In this document: positions 34,745 through 43,046 of the stretch, one piece after another
Layout: each line of letters begins with the position of its first letter
How positions within the stretch are numbered: the stretch's first letter is position 1
DNA from: Methylobacterium nodulans ORS 2060
GTDB taxonomy: Bacteria > Pseudomonadota > Alphaproteobacteria > Rhizobiales > Beijerinckiaceae
Assembly: GCF_000022085.1 (NCBI RefSeq)
Contig: NC_011894.1
Span: 2,755,501 to 2,819,500 of the forward strand
Length of the DNA: 64,000 nucleotides
Reading direction: 5' to 3'
Program-made: the position numbers and the translations under genes
The notes under the pieces: model-generated
Database searches by the model: none
What the model saw: only the letters and a program-made list of their open reading frames with translations
Told to the model about the DNA's origin: nothing

Positions 34745-35542
34745 ATGCTTTCCGAGACACCGGACCGCAAAGGCGTTCGACCCGAGATTCCGGGCACGGC
34801 GGCCTTCACCAAGTTCATGCGGGTGCTCCAGGCCGTGGCCGACAGGCCGGACGAGATGACGGTCGCGCGGCTCTGCCGCAGCACGGAACTGCCGCGCGCG
34901 ACGGTGCACCGCATCGCCGCCGCTCTCGTGGCGGAGGGCATGCTGTCCGAAGGGGACAACGGGCGCCTGCATCTCGGCCCGCGGCTGATCAGCCTGGCCT
35001 TCCGCTCATGGGATGGATCGCTCCTGCGTCAGGCTGCGCAGGAGCACCTCGTCCGCCTCCGGGACCGCCTCGACGAGACCGTGCATCTCGCAGTGCATGA
35101 CCGCGGAGAGATGGTCTACATCGACAAGCTGGAAAGTTACCGCACGGTACGCATGGCGTCCCGCATCGGCACGCGCGTGTCGCTCCATTCCAGCTCGGTG
35201 GGCAAGGCGTGGTTGGCAACCCTGCCGGACGAGGAGCTGAATCCCCTTCTGGAGCGGGCCGCCCTGATCTCCCATACGCCCCACAGCATCACCAGCATCG
35301 ACCGGTTGCGCGAAGAGATCGCGGCGACGAGGATGCGCGGCTACTCGCTCGATCTGCAGGAGAACGAGCTGGATATCTGCTGCTACGGCAAATCCCTCCA
35401 GGGTCCGCACGGCAAGGTGCTCGGCTGCATCAGCGTCAGCCTGCCGCGATACCGGTTCGAGAGCATGCGGCGCGAGACGATTCTCGAAGCCATGCAGGAT
35501 TGCGTCGACGGCATTGCGCAGGTCGCCGGGCGCCATCCGTAG
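34745..35542 (+). CDS. IclR family transcriptional regulator
   Basis: 265 residues. The N-terminal winged HTH (FMRVLQAVADRPDEMTVARL, LPRATVHRIAAALVAEGML) is followed by the IclR effector domain (VHLAVHDRGEMVYIDKLES, HSSSVGKAWLATLPDEEL, DLQENELDICCYGKSL). It starts 9 bases after the SDR stop. It probably controls the cupin/SDR/IclR unit through the inverted repeat at 33277. Confidence 0.92.
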   Translation: MLSETPDRKGVRPEIPGTAAFTKFMRVLQAVADRPDEMTVARLCRSTELPRATVHRIAAALVAEGMLSEGDNGRLHLGPRLISLAFRSWDGSLLRQAAQEHLVRLRDRLDETVHLAVHDRGEMVYIDKLESYRTVRMASRIGTRVSLHSSSVGKAWLATLPDEELNPLLERAALISHTPHSITSIDRLREEIAATRMRGYSLDLQENELDICCYGKSLQGPHGKVLGCISVSLPRYRFESMRRETILEAMQDCVDGIAQVAGRHP

Positions 35543-35557
35543 CAAGGCACCACGGCT

Positions 35558-36110
35558 CGACACGCGGGTGTTCGACGCAACCGGAGACGAGGCGGGATCA
35601 CACGGATGGACGCCCGTCATCGCCAATGTCAGTGGAAGCGGGCAGCGCGCGCCGTTCGTCCAGTCCGACCAGCCGGTCGAGTCCGGAAAGGACAAATGGG
35701 TCAGGGCGGCCTTCTACGGCGTGGCGCCGAGCCCTGAAGGAGACGTGATCTGGGGTCAGTCGATGGGGCCGGGCTTCTCGCGCATGGACCAGCCGAGCCT
35801 GCTCATCCGTCTCGTTCCCGGCTCCGATCCGAGCCGGACAGCCGTTGCGGAGCTGTTCCAGCCGCCGGAGGGCAGCTTCGGGGCGCGCGGCGTGGACGTG
35901 GACTCGAAGGGCGTCGCTCGGACGGTGCTCTCCAGCGGGCATCTGGCGAGCTTCGACCGCCGCAAATGCACCGGCCGGCTGGACGGGGGCCGGATGCGGC
36001 CACGGGCCGGCATTGCTTCGAGGGCTGGACCCTCTACCGCTTTCCCGGGCCGCAGTTTCGCGGCACCGACCCGGCGGGCAGCGCGGGATCACGCCTGCTT
36101 CCAGGCAGGT
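35558..36110 (+). pseudogene. Remnant of an exported lyase/beta-propeller-like protein
   Basis: From about 35560 the frame reads DEAGSHGWTPVIANVSGSGQ, then VIWGQSMGPGFSRMDQPSLL, ARGVDVDSKGVARTVLSSGH and LASFDRRKC. Near 35985 it shifts to another frame (ATGRHCFEGWTLYRFPGPQF). The repeated 'DSKGV..T.LSSGHLASFDRRKC' style resembles large exported proteins of the streptogramin-lyase/carboxypeptidase-regulatory type, from memory. The N-terminus is missing and the frame is broken. Confidence 0.55.
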
Positions 36111-36448
36111 TGTAGGCAACCCGTTCACGCCCGAATGAGCGGCAAACCAGACAAAAACCGACGCCGGAAATTTTTACAGAACCGCACGGACAGGTCTCCG
36201 GAACCGTTTCGCATCCCAGGCCGTTGCTCATCGCGATGCAGCATGAAACGCTATGCTGCAACGGGGCCGTCCGAATGGCTGCCCGTCTTCTGTCATCGTC
36301 AACAAGCCACCAACAGGCGGGACGATAGATGGCGGAGCTCCTGCACTCGATCCTCTCGTAGACCCTGAGAGATCTCGGGTCCGAGTGGAGGGGTTATTAC
36401 TTGCGTTCTGCGTCGGCGATCCATTTCCTGCATCTCACGGGGTTAGGC
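36111..36448. other. Intergenic region before the hemerythrin-like gene
   Basis: No gene supported. It should contain the promoter of the following stress-type gene; no clear -35/-10 was identified. Confidence 0.4.
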
Positions 36449-37624
36449 ATGACGACCATCAGGCAGCTGATCCAAACCAGCCCAGTCAGAGCGAACGAGC
36501 TTCTTGCGCGGCTCGCCGAGACCTCCGACAACGCGGTCAAGACGAGAGAGCGGTTGCTTGAAGGGCTCAAGTCCGAGCTGGAGCTCTCTGCCCAGCTGGA
36601 GGAAGAGCACCTGTTTCCAATCCTCCGGAAGCACAAGGAAACGAGAGACCTTGTGGCTCAAGCGCTCAACGACAACAGGCAGGTCCGCAAGCTTTTGGCC
36701 GAGCTTGAGCAGACGCCGAAGGGGAGTGAAGAGTTTGCCCCCAAAGTTGCCGAGCTGAGAAAGGTTTTCCAGCAAAGTGTGCGCGATGAGCGGAAGGATC
36801 TGCTCCCGGCGGTGATGAAGGCGCTCAGCGACGAGGAGGCACAGGCCGTCGTCGAGAAGATCGAGGACGGCAAGGCCGAAATCGAAGAAGCAAGGCGCGT
36901 CGAGGCTGAACAGCGTCGCGCCGAGCAAAGACGCGAGCGTGACCAGGCTGACGAGGAGCTGGCCGAGCAAAAGGAGGCCGCAGATCGCGAGCGGAGCTTC
37001 AGAGAGACCTCACGGCAGGCTGCAGAGCAAGTGATGCAAACAGCTGAAGTCGTGGACGAGAGTTCCCGCCAAGTGATCCAGACTGCAGCTGAGGGCGTTC
37101 AGCGTGCTGCCGCTGCGCCGATCAGCTCGGGTTCTCTGTTCTGGGATGCGATGTTCGGCATGTGGAGCCTCCCACAGAGGGGGTCCTTGGCGCGGCCGGC
37201 AAGTGCCCCCGGGTCCACCGCCCGGCAATCCACCCACGAGGAGGAAGTCATCCCTCTCGCGGAAGAGACGCTGATCGTCGGCAAGCACACGGTGAACAGC
37301 GGCACGACCACGGTCCGTCGCTATGTCGTCGAGATCCCGGTCGAGCAGAAGGTGACGCTGTATGACGAGAGGGTTGTGGTTGAACGGCGCAAGCCGGCCA
37401 CCGATGCCGTAACGGGCGAGGCATTGACCGAGCTCACCGTTGAGATGGTTGAAACATCCGAGGTGCCGCTTGTGGCCAAGGGCCTCAAGTTGCGAGAAGA
37501 GGTCGTCGTCCGTCGGGAACGCACAAAGCGTATCGAAACGGTGCGCGATACAGTGCGGCGCGACGAGATCGAGATCTCGAACACGGGCGAGCGCGCAAAC
37601 AACAAGCGGGCCAAAGTGGCCTAA
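36449..37624 (+). CDS. Hemerythrin-like domain fused to DUF2382 (YsnF/AvaK) domain
   Basis: 391 residues from ATG 36449. Residues 1-150 have the helical layout of HHE hemerythrins (ARLAETSDNAVKTRERLLEG, LEEEHLFPILRKHKETRDLV, LNDNRQVRKLLAELEQ). The usual iron ligands appear mostly lost: no N-terminal DH, and LNDNR where LxDHR is expected. Residues ~150-230 are a charged coiled coil (EEARRVEAEQRRAEQRRERD). Residues ~265-391 are a DUF2382 domain (IPLAEETLIVGKHTVNSGTT, YDERVVVERRKPATDA). DUF2382 proteins are tied to stress. A terminator follows. Confidence 0.82.
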   Translation: MTTIRQLIQTSPVRANELLARLAETSDNAVKTRERLLEGLKSELELSAQLEEEHLFPILRKHKETRDLVAQALNDNRQVRKLLAELEQTPKGSEEFAPKVAELRKVFQQSVRDERKDLLPAVMKALSDEEAQAVVEKIEDGKAEIEEARRVEAEQRRAEQRRERDQADEELAEQKEAADRERSFRETSRQAAEQVMQTAEVVDESSRQVIQTAAEGVQRAAAAPISSGSLFWDAMFGMWSLPQRGSLARPASAPGSTARQSTHEEEVIPLAEETLIVGKHTVNSGTTTVRRYVVEIPVEQKVTLYDERVVVERRKPATDAVTGEALTELTVEMVETSEVPLVAKGLKLREEVVVRRERTKRIETVRDTVRRDEIEISNTGERANNKRAKVA

Positions 37625-37658
37625 AGCCGCGCGTAATCTGCCAACCTTCAATGTGAGC

Positions 37659-37700
37659 GGATCGCGGTCGACGAATCGACCGCGATCCCTTCCTGTTTTT
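37659..37700 (+). terminator. Rho-independent terminator
   Basis: GGATCGCGGTCGA, loop CGAA, then TCGACCGCGATCC form a perfect 13-bp stem, followed after a few bases by CCTGTTTTT. It lies 35 bases after the hemerythrin-like gene. Confidence 0.85.
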
Positions 37701-37825
37701 CCGACGGCAGGAAATTGCTGCCGGAAACAGCGTTGTTGATTGCGTGACGAGGCCGCGTGCCGTAAACGCAGTCAAATGGGAGAAGGTTTGTCTCAAGAGA
37801 TCGTGCGAGTCCGCCAGTCCGCTCA

Positions 37826-38854
37826 CTAAAGCCATTTCAGGCTCTTGCTCGTGAGCGCCATGTGACCGTCGATCGCCCGCGCGATCTTGGCCCTGGCCGA
37901 GTAGTGGATCATGTGGCCCTGTCCGGGCAGCATCGTCAGCGTGCTTCCGGCCAGTTCCTCGTGCAGACGGCAGGACTGCTCGTGAGGGTCGACGATGGCG
38001 TCCGCGTCGCCCGTCAGGATCGCGACCGGCAAGCGCAGCTTGGCGTAGTGCGGCTGAAGCAGAGTCGCAGCCGCGTTCATGGTCGCGGTATCCTCCGCGC
38101 TCGCGCGAGCCTGCGTAGGATGGATCGAGATCGCGACCGGGAACCGTGCCGTGAAGCGAGCTGGAACCGGCTGCGGCTTGAACACGTGCCGGAACACCTG
38201 CGGGGCGAGCAGATGTCCGAGTGACCCCGGCATCATTGCACGCGCTGCGTCTCCCACCCCCGGCAGGGCGAGGGGTGTTATCAGGGCCACATCGGCCCGT
38301 CGGCCCGGATAGTAGTATCCCGACAGGAGGACCAACCCCCGCAGGTCGCGCCGCATTTGCGTGGCGAGTGCGAGCGAGACGATGGTGCCCCAGGAATGTC
38401 CCACGATCACGGGCCGATCGACGTTGAGGCGCTCCAGCACGCGCCGAAGAAGCTGTGCCTGGGCCGAAGCCGTCCAGACACGGTGCCTCGGACGGTCCGT
38501 GTGACCAAATCCGGGCCGGTCGATTGCGATGACGCGGTATCGCTTGGCAAGCTGGTCGACGAGTCCGCAGATGACGAAATCCTCCGCCATGGTCCCGTTG
38601 CCATGGATCAGCACCACGGGCCGACCCTTGCCGCGCGCGATGTAATGAACCCGCAGCCCGTCGACGTCGACGAATCGCCCCGGAGGTCTGCTCGACTGCT
38701 CGTGCTTGAGCGCCTGCACGGCCTTTCTGGTCTGCCGAACAAGCTTGCTGCCCTGGCGGAGAGCGGCCTCATTGAGCTTGACCGTGGACTTCAGGAGCTT
38801 GGAGGCGCCCGCGGAGACACGCCGAGAGGCGCGCCGTGAAACGAACCGGAACAA
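37826..38854 (-). CDS. Alpha/beta hydrolase
   Basis: 342 residues. After a basic ~55-residue N-terminal extension, the hydrolase fold begins (VDVDGLRVHYIARGKGRPVV). The oxyanion region is LIHGNG, the nucleophile Ser154 lies in GHSWG, the acid is probably Asp in DADAIVDPHEQ, and the His is in GQGHMIHY. The segment IDRPGFGHTDRP fits esterases, epoxide hydrolases and haloperoxidase-like enzymes. Substrate unknown. The Arg/Lys-rich N-terminus has no membrane helix and is unusual. Confidence 0.88.
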   Translation of the reverse strand: MFRFVSRRASRRVSAGASKLLKSTVKLNEAALRQGSKLVRQTRKAVQALKHEQSSRPPGRFVDVDGLRVHYIARGKGRPVVLIHGNGTMAEDFVICGLVDQLAKRYRVIAIDRPGFGHTDRPRHRVWTASAQAQLLRRVLERLNVDRPVIVGHSWGTIVSLALATQMRRDLRGLVLLSGYYYPGRRADVALITPLALPGVGDAARAMMPGSLGHLLAPQVFRHVFKPQPVPARFTARFPVAISIHPTQARASAEDTATMNAAATLLQPHYAKLRLPVAILTGDADAIVDPHEQSCRLHEELAGSTLTMLPGQGHMIHYSARAKIARAIDGHMALTSKSLKWL

Positions 38855-38909
38855 GTCGATGCCTCCAAGCTGTGCCTGTGTCTCAGAGATGGGGCAGCGA
38901 CCTCGTTCC

Positions 38910-39033
38910 TCACCTGCCGCGCAACACCTCGACCCACTGCTCGACCGGCTGCGCTCCCGAAAGGGCCCATTGGCCGTCGGCGATGAAGAACGGCACGCCC
39001 GCGACCTGGATCCGCCCGGAACACCAGAGCTCG
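38910..39033 (-). pseudogene. DsbA/FrnE-like oxidoreductase C-terminal remnant
   Basis: The minus strand reads GRIQVAGVPFFIADGQWALS followed by GAQPVEQWVEVLRGR and a TGA at 38910. The GVPFFI-DG--A-SGAQP pattern, with the cis-Pro loop, is the C-terminus of DsbA-family FrnE/YwbO proteins. No thioredoxin CxxC domain is found upstream, so only about 40 codons remain. Confidence 0.7.
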
Positions 39034-39169
39034 TTGGCGCTCCATCCGTATCGGCAGGCCTTCGGAGGCCCCTTGAGCGGCATGCGAGGAGCTGGGCTGA
39101 CTGAGATCAGCCCGGCATCAGTCGCCCGGGTTCCATTCGTGAGCGTTGGCAGCGTGACGCGTGGCCGCT

Positions 39170-39382
39170 CTACGGGTTGGGATCGGCGTCGCCTTCCAGT
39201 GCGATCGTTCGCTCGACCGTGTGCTGGAGCGGTGCGTTCTCAGCCGTAAGTGTCATGCGCAGCTTCAGGGTGTTGCCGGACACGAGGCCGTCCCGTGCAA
39301 CGCGCTCGATCTCTCGCTGAGACGTGACTCCGACCTCCTTCAGGAACTTGCGCAATTCGATGTTGAAGCGATCCTCGTCCAT
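39170..39382 (-). CDS. DUF6494 family protein
   Basis: 70 residues; ATG preceded by AGGAGG four bases away. The N-terminus MDEDRFNIELRKFLKEVGVT and SQREIERVARDGLVSG are diagnostic of this small family, and LKLRMTLTAENAPL gives the terminal beta hairpin. Cytosolic; function unknown. It stands alone. Confidence 0.85.
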   Translation of the reverse strand: MDEDRFNIELRKFLKEVGVTSQREIERVARDGLVSGNTLKLRMTLTAENAPLQHTVERTIALEGDADPNP

Positions 39383-39550
39383 GGTGCCTCCTCCTCGGCT
39401 TCGGGTTCCGGGCGGACCTCCGCTTCAGGTCCGGTCATCGGGTTCTCGATGCTGCCCACCGCGTGCTCGATGTAGCAAGGCCGTCCGCCAGCGTGATCCT
39501 CATCTCGACCTGCCCGGATGTCACCCCGGGCGTCACGGTCGCGCCCACCA

Positions 39551-39653
39551 CTAGAGCCGCCGACCTGATTGCATCCGGTCGGCGGCTCTCAAGCTTTGAC
39601 GTGACGCGCTCCCTGACGCCGAACCGGCTCCCACTTCGGCGGGGAGCGCTCTA
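39551..39653 (+). repeat. Dispersed intergenic repeat A, copy 3
   Basis: Starts CTAGAGCCGCCGAC and ends GGGGAGCGCTCTA. The first hairpin pairs AGAGCCGCCGAC with GTCGGCGGCTCT, where the arm changes relative to other copies are compensated (GCCGCCGAC against GTCGGCGGC). That argues for selection on the stem. It lies between DUF6494 and the SDR operon; the rest of 39383-39714 shows no gene. Confidence 0.8.
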
Positions 39654-39714
39654 AGGCAGCTGTGCTGCGCCGACGAAGCGATGTCCACGCCTGGAGCGGC
39701 ATCCGCCGACCGGC

Positions 39715-40470
39715 CTAGGAGGCCGATCCGGCGTCTCCGAATGCGCTCCAGCCACCGTCCACGCTCAGCACCGCACCCGTGACGTAGGACGCCGCCGCCG
39801 AGCACAGGAACCAGGCAGCCTCGGCGATTTCGGCAGGATCTGCGAGCCGGCCCATCGGGATCCGGCGCTCCAGGCGGGCGCGGTCGATGCGTCCTTCCGC
39901 TTCGAGCTTGGCCACCAGTGCGGTGCCGACATAGCCTGGAGCAATCGCGTTGACGCGGATGCCCGATCCCGCCCACTCGCAGGCCATGCTCTTCGTCATC
40001 GCCACGATCCCGGCCTTGGCGGCGCCGTAGGCATTGCGCCGCGGCAGACCGGTCAGCCCCGCGATGGAGCTGACGTTCAGGATGGCGCCGCCTCGCCCGA
40101 TCATCGCGCGAGCGGCCTCGCGAGACGCCATGAACGTGCCGTCGAGGTGGACCCGCAGGATCCGATCGAAGGTCGCGACGTCCTGCTCCAGGGTCGGCCG
40201 GTGGCTGTCCCCGATGCCGGCATTGTTCACCAGGATGTCGAGACGCCCCATCCGGGAGAGCGTCGCCTCGACCATCGCGACGGTCGAGGCCTCGTCCGAC
40301 AGGTCGGCCCGCACCGCGGCGTGATCCGTCCCGAGAGCAGCCGCGCGGTCGCAGGCCCGGGCGCCATCGATATCGGCCAGCATGATGCGGCATCCGGCCT
40401 CGGCGAAGCGCCGGGCCATCGCCCAGCCGATCCCGTCCGCGGCACCCGTGATGAGGGCGACCTGTTCCAT
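39715..40470 (-). CDS. SDR family oxidoreductase
   Basis: 251 residues. TGAADGIGWAMARRFAEAG (cofactor), DLSDEAS, NNAG, catalytic Ser in NVSSIAG, YGAAKAG (Tyr/Lys) and TGAVLSVDGGWSAF at the C-terminus. Last gene of a leftward operon with another SDR, a NIPSNAP protein, an ABC binding protein and a flavoprotein. Likely an NAD(P)-dependent alcohol/ketone step of one catabolic route. Confidence 0.92.
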   Translation of the reverse strand: MEQVALITGAADGIGWAMARRFAEAGCRIMLADIDGARACDRAAALGTDHAAVRADLSDEASTVAMVEATLSRMGRLDILVNNAGIGDSHRPTLEQDVATFDRILRVHLDGTFMASREAARAMIGRGGAILNVSSIAGLTGLPRRNAYGAAKAGIVAMTKSMACEWAGSGIRVNAIAPGYVGTALVAKLEAEGRIDRARLERRIPMGRLADPAEIAEAAWFLCSAAASYVTGAVLSVDGGWSAFGDAGSAS

Positions 40471-40499
40471 GGCGGAAAGCTCCTTATCAAGCGACCCGG

Positions 40500-41327
40500 T
40501 CACGCCGGCTCGACGGAGGGACCGGCCTCGTAGCCAGGCCGCGGGATCAGGTTCATGAGGACGCGGCCGAAACCGCCATCGACCGTGATCTCGTCGCCGT
40601 TGACGTAGGCCGCGCGGTCGCTCGCGAGGTACAGGACGGCGTCCCGGACGTCCTCGGGCGCACCGATGCGGCCGAGCGGCACCACGGCGCTGCGGCGCTC
40701 CCTCACGCCGGGCGCGTCGTAGAAGGGCTGGCTCAGCGGAGTCACCACCAGCCCAGGGCTCACGACGTTGCTGCGGATTCCCGCAGGTCCCCACTCTGCG
40801 GCGAGCTGGCGCGACAGCATGACGACCCCAGCCTTGCTGACGCTGTAGGCCCCGCTGAACCCCTGCGCGTGGCTGCCGGCGATCGAGGAAACGTGGACGA
40901 TCGCGCCGCCGCCCCGCTCGCGCATCTGCCGTCCGAAGACCTGCGCGCACAGGAAATAGCCGGTGAGATTGACCGACAGGAGCGTGTTCCACTCGGAGAG
41001 CGGCAGGGTCGCGAGGGGGCCGGGCCGCAGCAGCGCAGCGTTGTTGACCAGCACCGCGCAAGGCCCGAGCGCCCGCGCCTGTTCGGCCGCCGCCTCGACG
41101 CTCCCAAGCTCAGCCACATCGCAGGCGAGCGCCAGCACCTCGGCACCGCGCCGCTCGGCCTCCTCGCAGGTCCGTGCCATCGCCTCCGCCCGACGATCGA
41201 GGAGGACCAGGCGGGCGCCCGCCTCTGCGAAGCCGAGCGCGATGGCGTGGCCGAGCCCGCCGCCGGCGCCCGTCACCACACAGACGCGGCCTCGCAGGTT
41301 CAGCCAATCGGAACCGGTTTCGGTCAT
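40500..41327 (-). CDS. SDR family oxidoreductase
   Basis: 275 residues. TGAGGGLGHAIALGFAEAGA, CDVAEL, NNAA in place of NNAG, VSSIAG, YSVSKAG and YVNGDEITVDGGFGRV. It lies 29 bp upstream of the next SDR gene. The two SDRs are clearly different sequences, suggesting two separate redox steps rather than a recent duplication. Confidence 0.92.
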   Translation of the reverse strand: MTETGSDWLNLRGRVCVVTGAGGGLGHAIALGFAEAGARLVLLDRRAEAMARTCEEAERRGAEVLALACDVAELGSVEAAAEQARALGPCAVLVNNAALLRPGPLATLPLSEWNTLLSVNLTGYFLCAQVFGRQMRERGGGAIVHVSSIAGSHAQGFSGAYSVSKAGVVMLSRQLAAEWGPAGIRSNVVSPGLVVTPLSQPFYDAPGVRERRSAVVPLGRIGAPEDVRDAVLYLASDRAAYVNGDEITVDGGFGRVLMNLIPRPGYEAGPSVEPA

Positions 41328-41366
41328 GACGAGGATGCTCCCGAGAGGGTGTGAGCGGGGCGGCGG

Positions 41367-41702
41367 TCAGCGGCCCCCGAGGGAGGGCAGCGCCACCCGG
41401 CGGATCAGTCGGTTCTCCTGGGCGGTGATCAGATGGGCGGAGGCCTGAAGATAGGCCGGCCAATCCGGGTCCCTGTCCCGCGCGGCGTGCCGCGCCTCGA
41501 ACTGGCCCATGTCGTCGAAGCCCCAGAGGTGGACGACCTGGTTCAGAGGGCCGACCGCGCTGGTGAACATCCCGAGCGGTCGGCCCAGATACTTGAGCTG
41601 CACCGGCATGGCGAGCCGGTCGAAGACGTCGAGGAACTCCGCCATGCCGCGCAGGCGGATGGTGTAGGTGCGCAGATCCACGATTGCGGCGTCGTAGGTC
41701 AT
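41367..41702 (-). CDS. NIPSNAP family protein
   Basis: 111 residues from ATG 41702. One ferredoxin-like alpha/beta barrel: VDLRTYTIRLRGMAEFLDVF, LGMFTSAVGPLNQVVHLWGF and FEARHAARDRDPDWPAYLQA. This is the NIPSNAP signature (VDLRxYxL...G.LNxVxHLWxY). Such proteins occur in degradation operons with an unclear role. It lies 40 bp before the SDR genes. Confidence 0.85.
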   Translation of the reverse strand: MTYDAAIVDLRTYTIRLRGMAEFLDVFDRLAMPVQLKYLGRPLGMFTSAVGPLNQVVHLWGFDDMGQFEARHAARDRDPDWPAYLQASAHLITAQENRLIRRVALPSLGGR

Positions 41703-41747
41703 GGGAAGCTCCTCTCGCGTGACGCTCGGGCGGCCATGCCGCACGGC

Positions 41748-42986
41748 TCAGGACCGGCTCAGCACGCAGCCGCCCTCGGCCAGGGGCCGGAACGCCTCCT
41801 CGGCCGGCATGGTCGAGACGAGCTTGTAGACGTCGCCCGCGCCCCGGCTCTCCTCCGGCTTCTTCACCTCGAACAGATAGGCCGGGTGGATCTTGCGCCC
41901 GTCCTCCCGGATGCTGCCGCGGCCGAAGGCGTCGTCGTCGGTCGGCATCCGCTTCATCAGCTCGACCACCGCGCGGCCGTCGGCCTTGGCCCGTGCGACG
42001 CCGAGTTCCTTGACGGCCTTGAGGTAGTGCAGCACGCCGGCGTAGTCGCCGGCTTGGCTCATGTTGGGGAAGACGCCGCTTGCGAGCCGGGGCTTGACCC
42101 GGCCCATGAAGCTGCGGGTGCGCTCGTTCAGGTCCCAGTAGAAGGTCTCCGTGAGCGACAGCCCCTTTGCGACCGGCAGGCTCATGCCAACGACGTCGGT
42201 GATATAGCCCACCATCGCGGCAAGCCGCACGCCGCCGCCCTCGATGCCGAATTCCTGCGCCTGCTTGAGGCAGGCGATCAGCTCGCTGCCGGAATTGGCG
42301 AAGGCGATCACGTTGGCACCGCTGCTCTGGGCCTGGAGCAGGTACGAGGAGAAGTCCGCGGTGCTGCCGAGCGGGTAGCGCACGGAACCCAGCACCCTGC
42401 CGCCCGCCGCCTTGACGAACTTCGTCGCGTCAGCCTCAGCCGCGTGGCCGAAGGCGTAGTCGGCGGTGATGAAGAACCACCTGTCGCCGCCGACGCGCAC
42501 GAGCGAGGTCGCAGTCGAGTGGGCAAGGCACCAGGAGTCCCAGGACCAGTGCACCCAGTTCGGGCTGCAGCTCTTGCCGGTGAGATCGGAGCTGCCGGCC
42601 GTCGTGATCAGCGCCGCCTTCTTCTTGTCCTCGATGATGCCGCGGGCGCCGAGCGCGATGGAGCTGTTGCCGACGTTCTCGATCAGGTCGACCCCGCCAC
42701 GGTCGAACCATTGGCGGATGATGGTGAGGCCGACATCCGGCTTGTTCTGATGGTCCGCGACTAGGATCTCGACCCGGATGTCGGGATTCTGGGCCATGAA
42801 CTCGTCGGCGGCCTGTTGCGCGCAGGCGACCGTGGTCGGCCCCGAGACGTCGCGGTAGACGCCCGACATGTCGGTGATCACGCCGATGCGGATGGTGTTC
42901 GCGGCCTGCGCCCGTGTCAGGCATGAGGGCATCATGGCGAGCCCGGCGAGGCCGGTGCGCACGAAGGCGCGGCGGTCAAGGATCAT
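41748..42986 (-). CDS. ABC transporter substrate-binding protein (Leu/Ile/Val-binding type)
   Basis: 412 residues. A Tat-like signal (LDRRAFVRTGLAGLAMMPS, cleavage near AQA) precedes a Peripla_BP_6 domain (IRIGVITDMSGVYRDVSGPT, NPDIRVEILVADHQNKPDVG, WFFITADYAFGHAAEADATK). Proteins of this type bind amino acids, amides or aromatic acids. No permease or ATPase gene is adjacent, so it must work with a transporter encoded elsewhere. The last residues hold a Cys (GGCVLSRS). Confidence 0.9.
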   Translation of the reverse strand: MILDRRAFVRTGLAGLAMMPSCLTRAQAANTIRIGVITDMSGVYRDVSGPTTVACAQQAADEFMAQNPDIRVEILVADHQNKPDVGLTIIRQWFDRGGVDLIENVGNSSIALGARGIIEDKKKAALITTAGSSDLTGKSCSPNWVHWSWDSWCLAHSTATSLVRVGGDRWFFITADYAFGHAAEADATKFVKAAGGRVLGSVRYPLGSTADFSSYLLQAQSSGANVIAFANSGSELIACLKQAQEFGIEGGGVRLAAMVGYITDVVGMSLPVAKGLSLTETFYWDLNERTRSFMGRVKPRLASGVFPNMSQAGDYAGVLHYLKAVKELGVARAKADGRAVVELMKRMPTDDDAFGRGSIREDGRKIHPAYLFEVKKPEESRGAGDVYKLVSTMPAEEAFRPLAEGGCVLSRS

Positions 42987-43046
42987 GGCGTGTCCTCCCG
43001 GTGGTTCTGGTTCGTCTCGTCCGAAATGCGGAACGCCCGCAGCCGC

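Noticed and set aside
39384..39550. Minus-strand frame with acidic tail between DUF6494 and repeat A copy 3
   Set aside because: Short, no start signal and no recognisable family.
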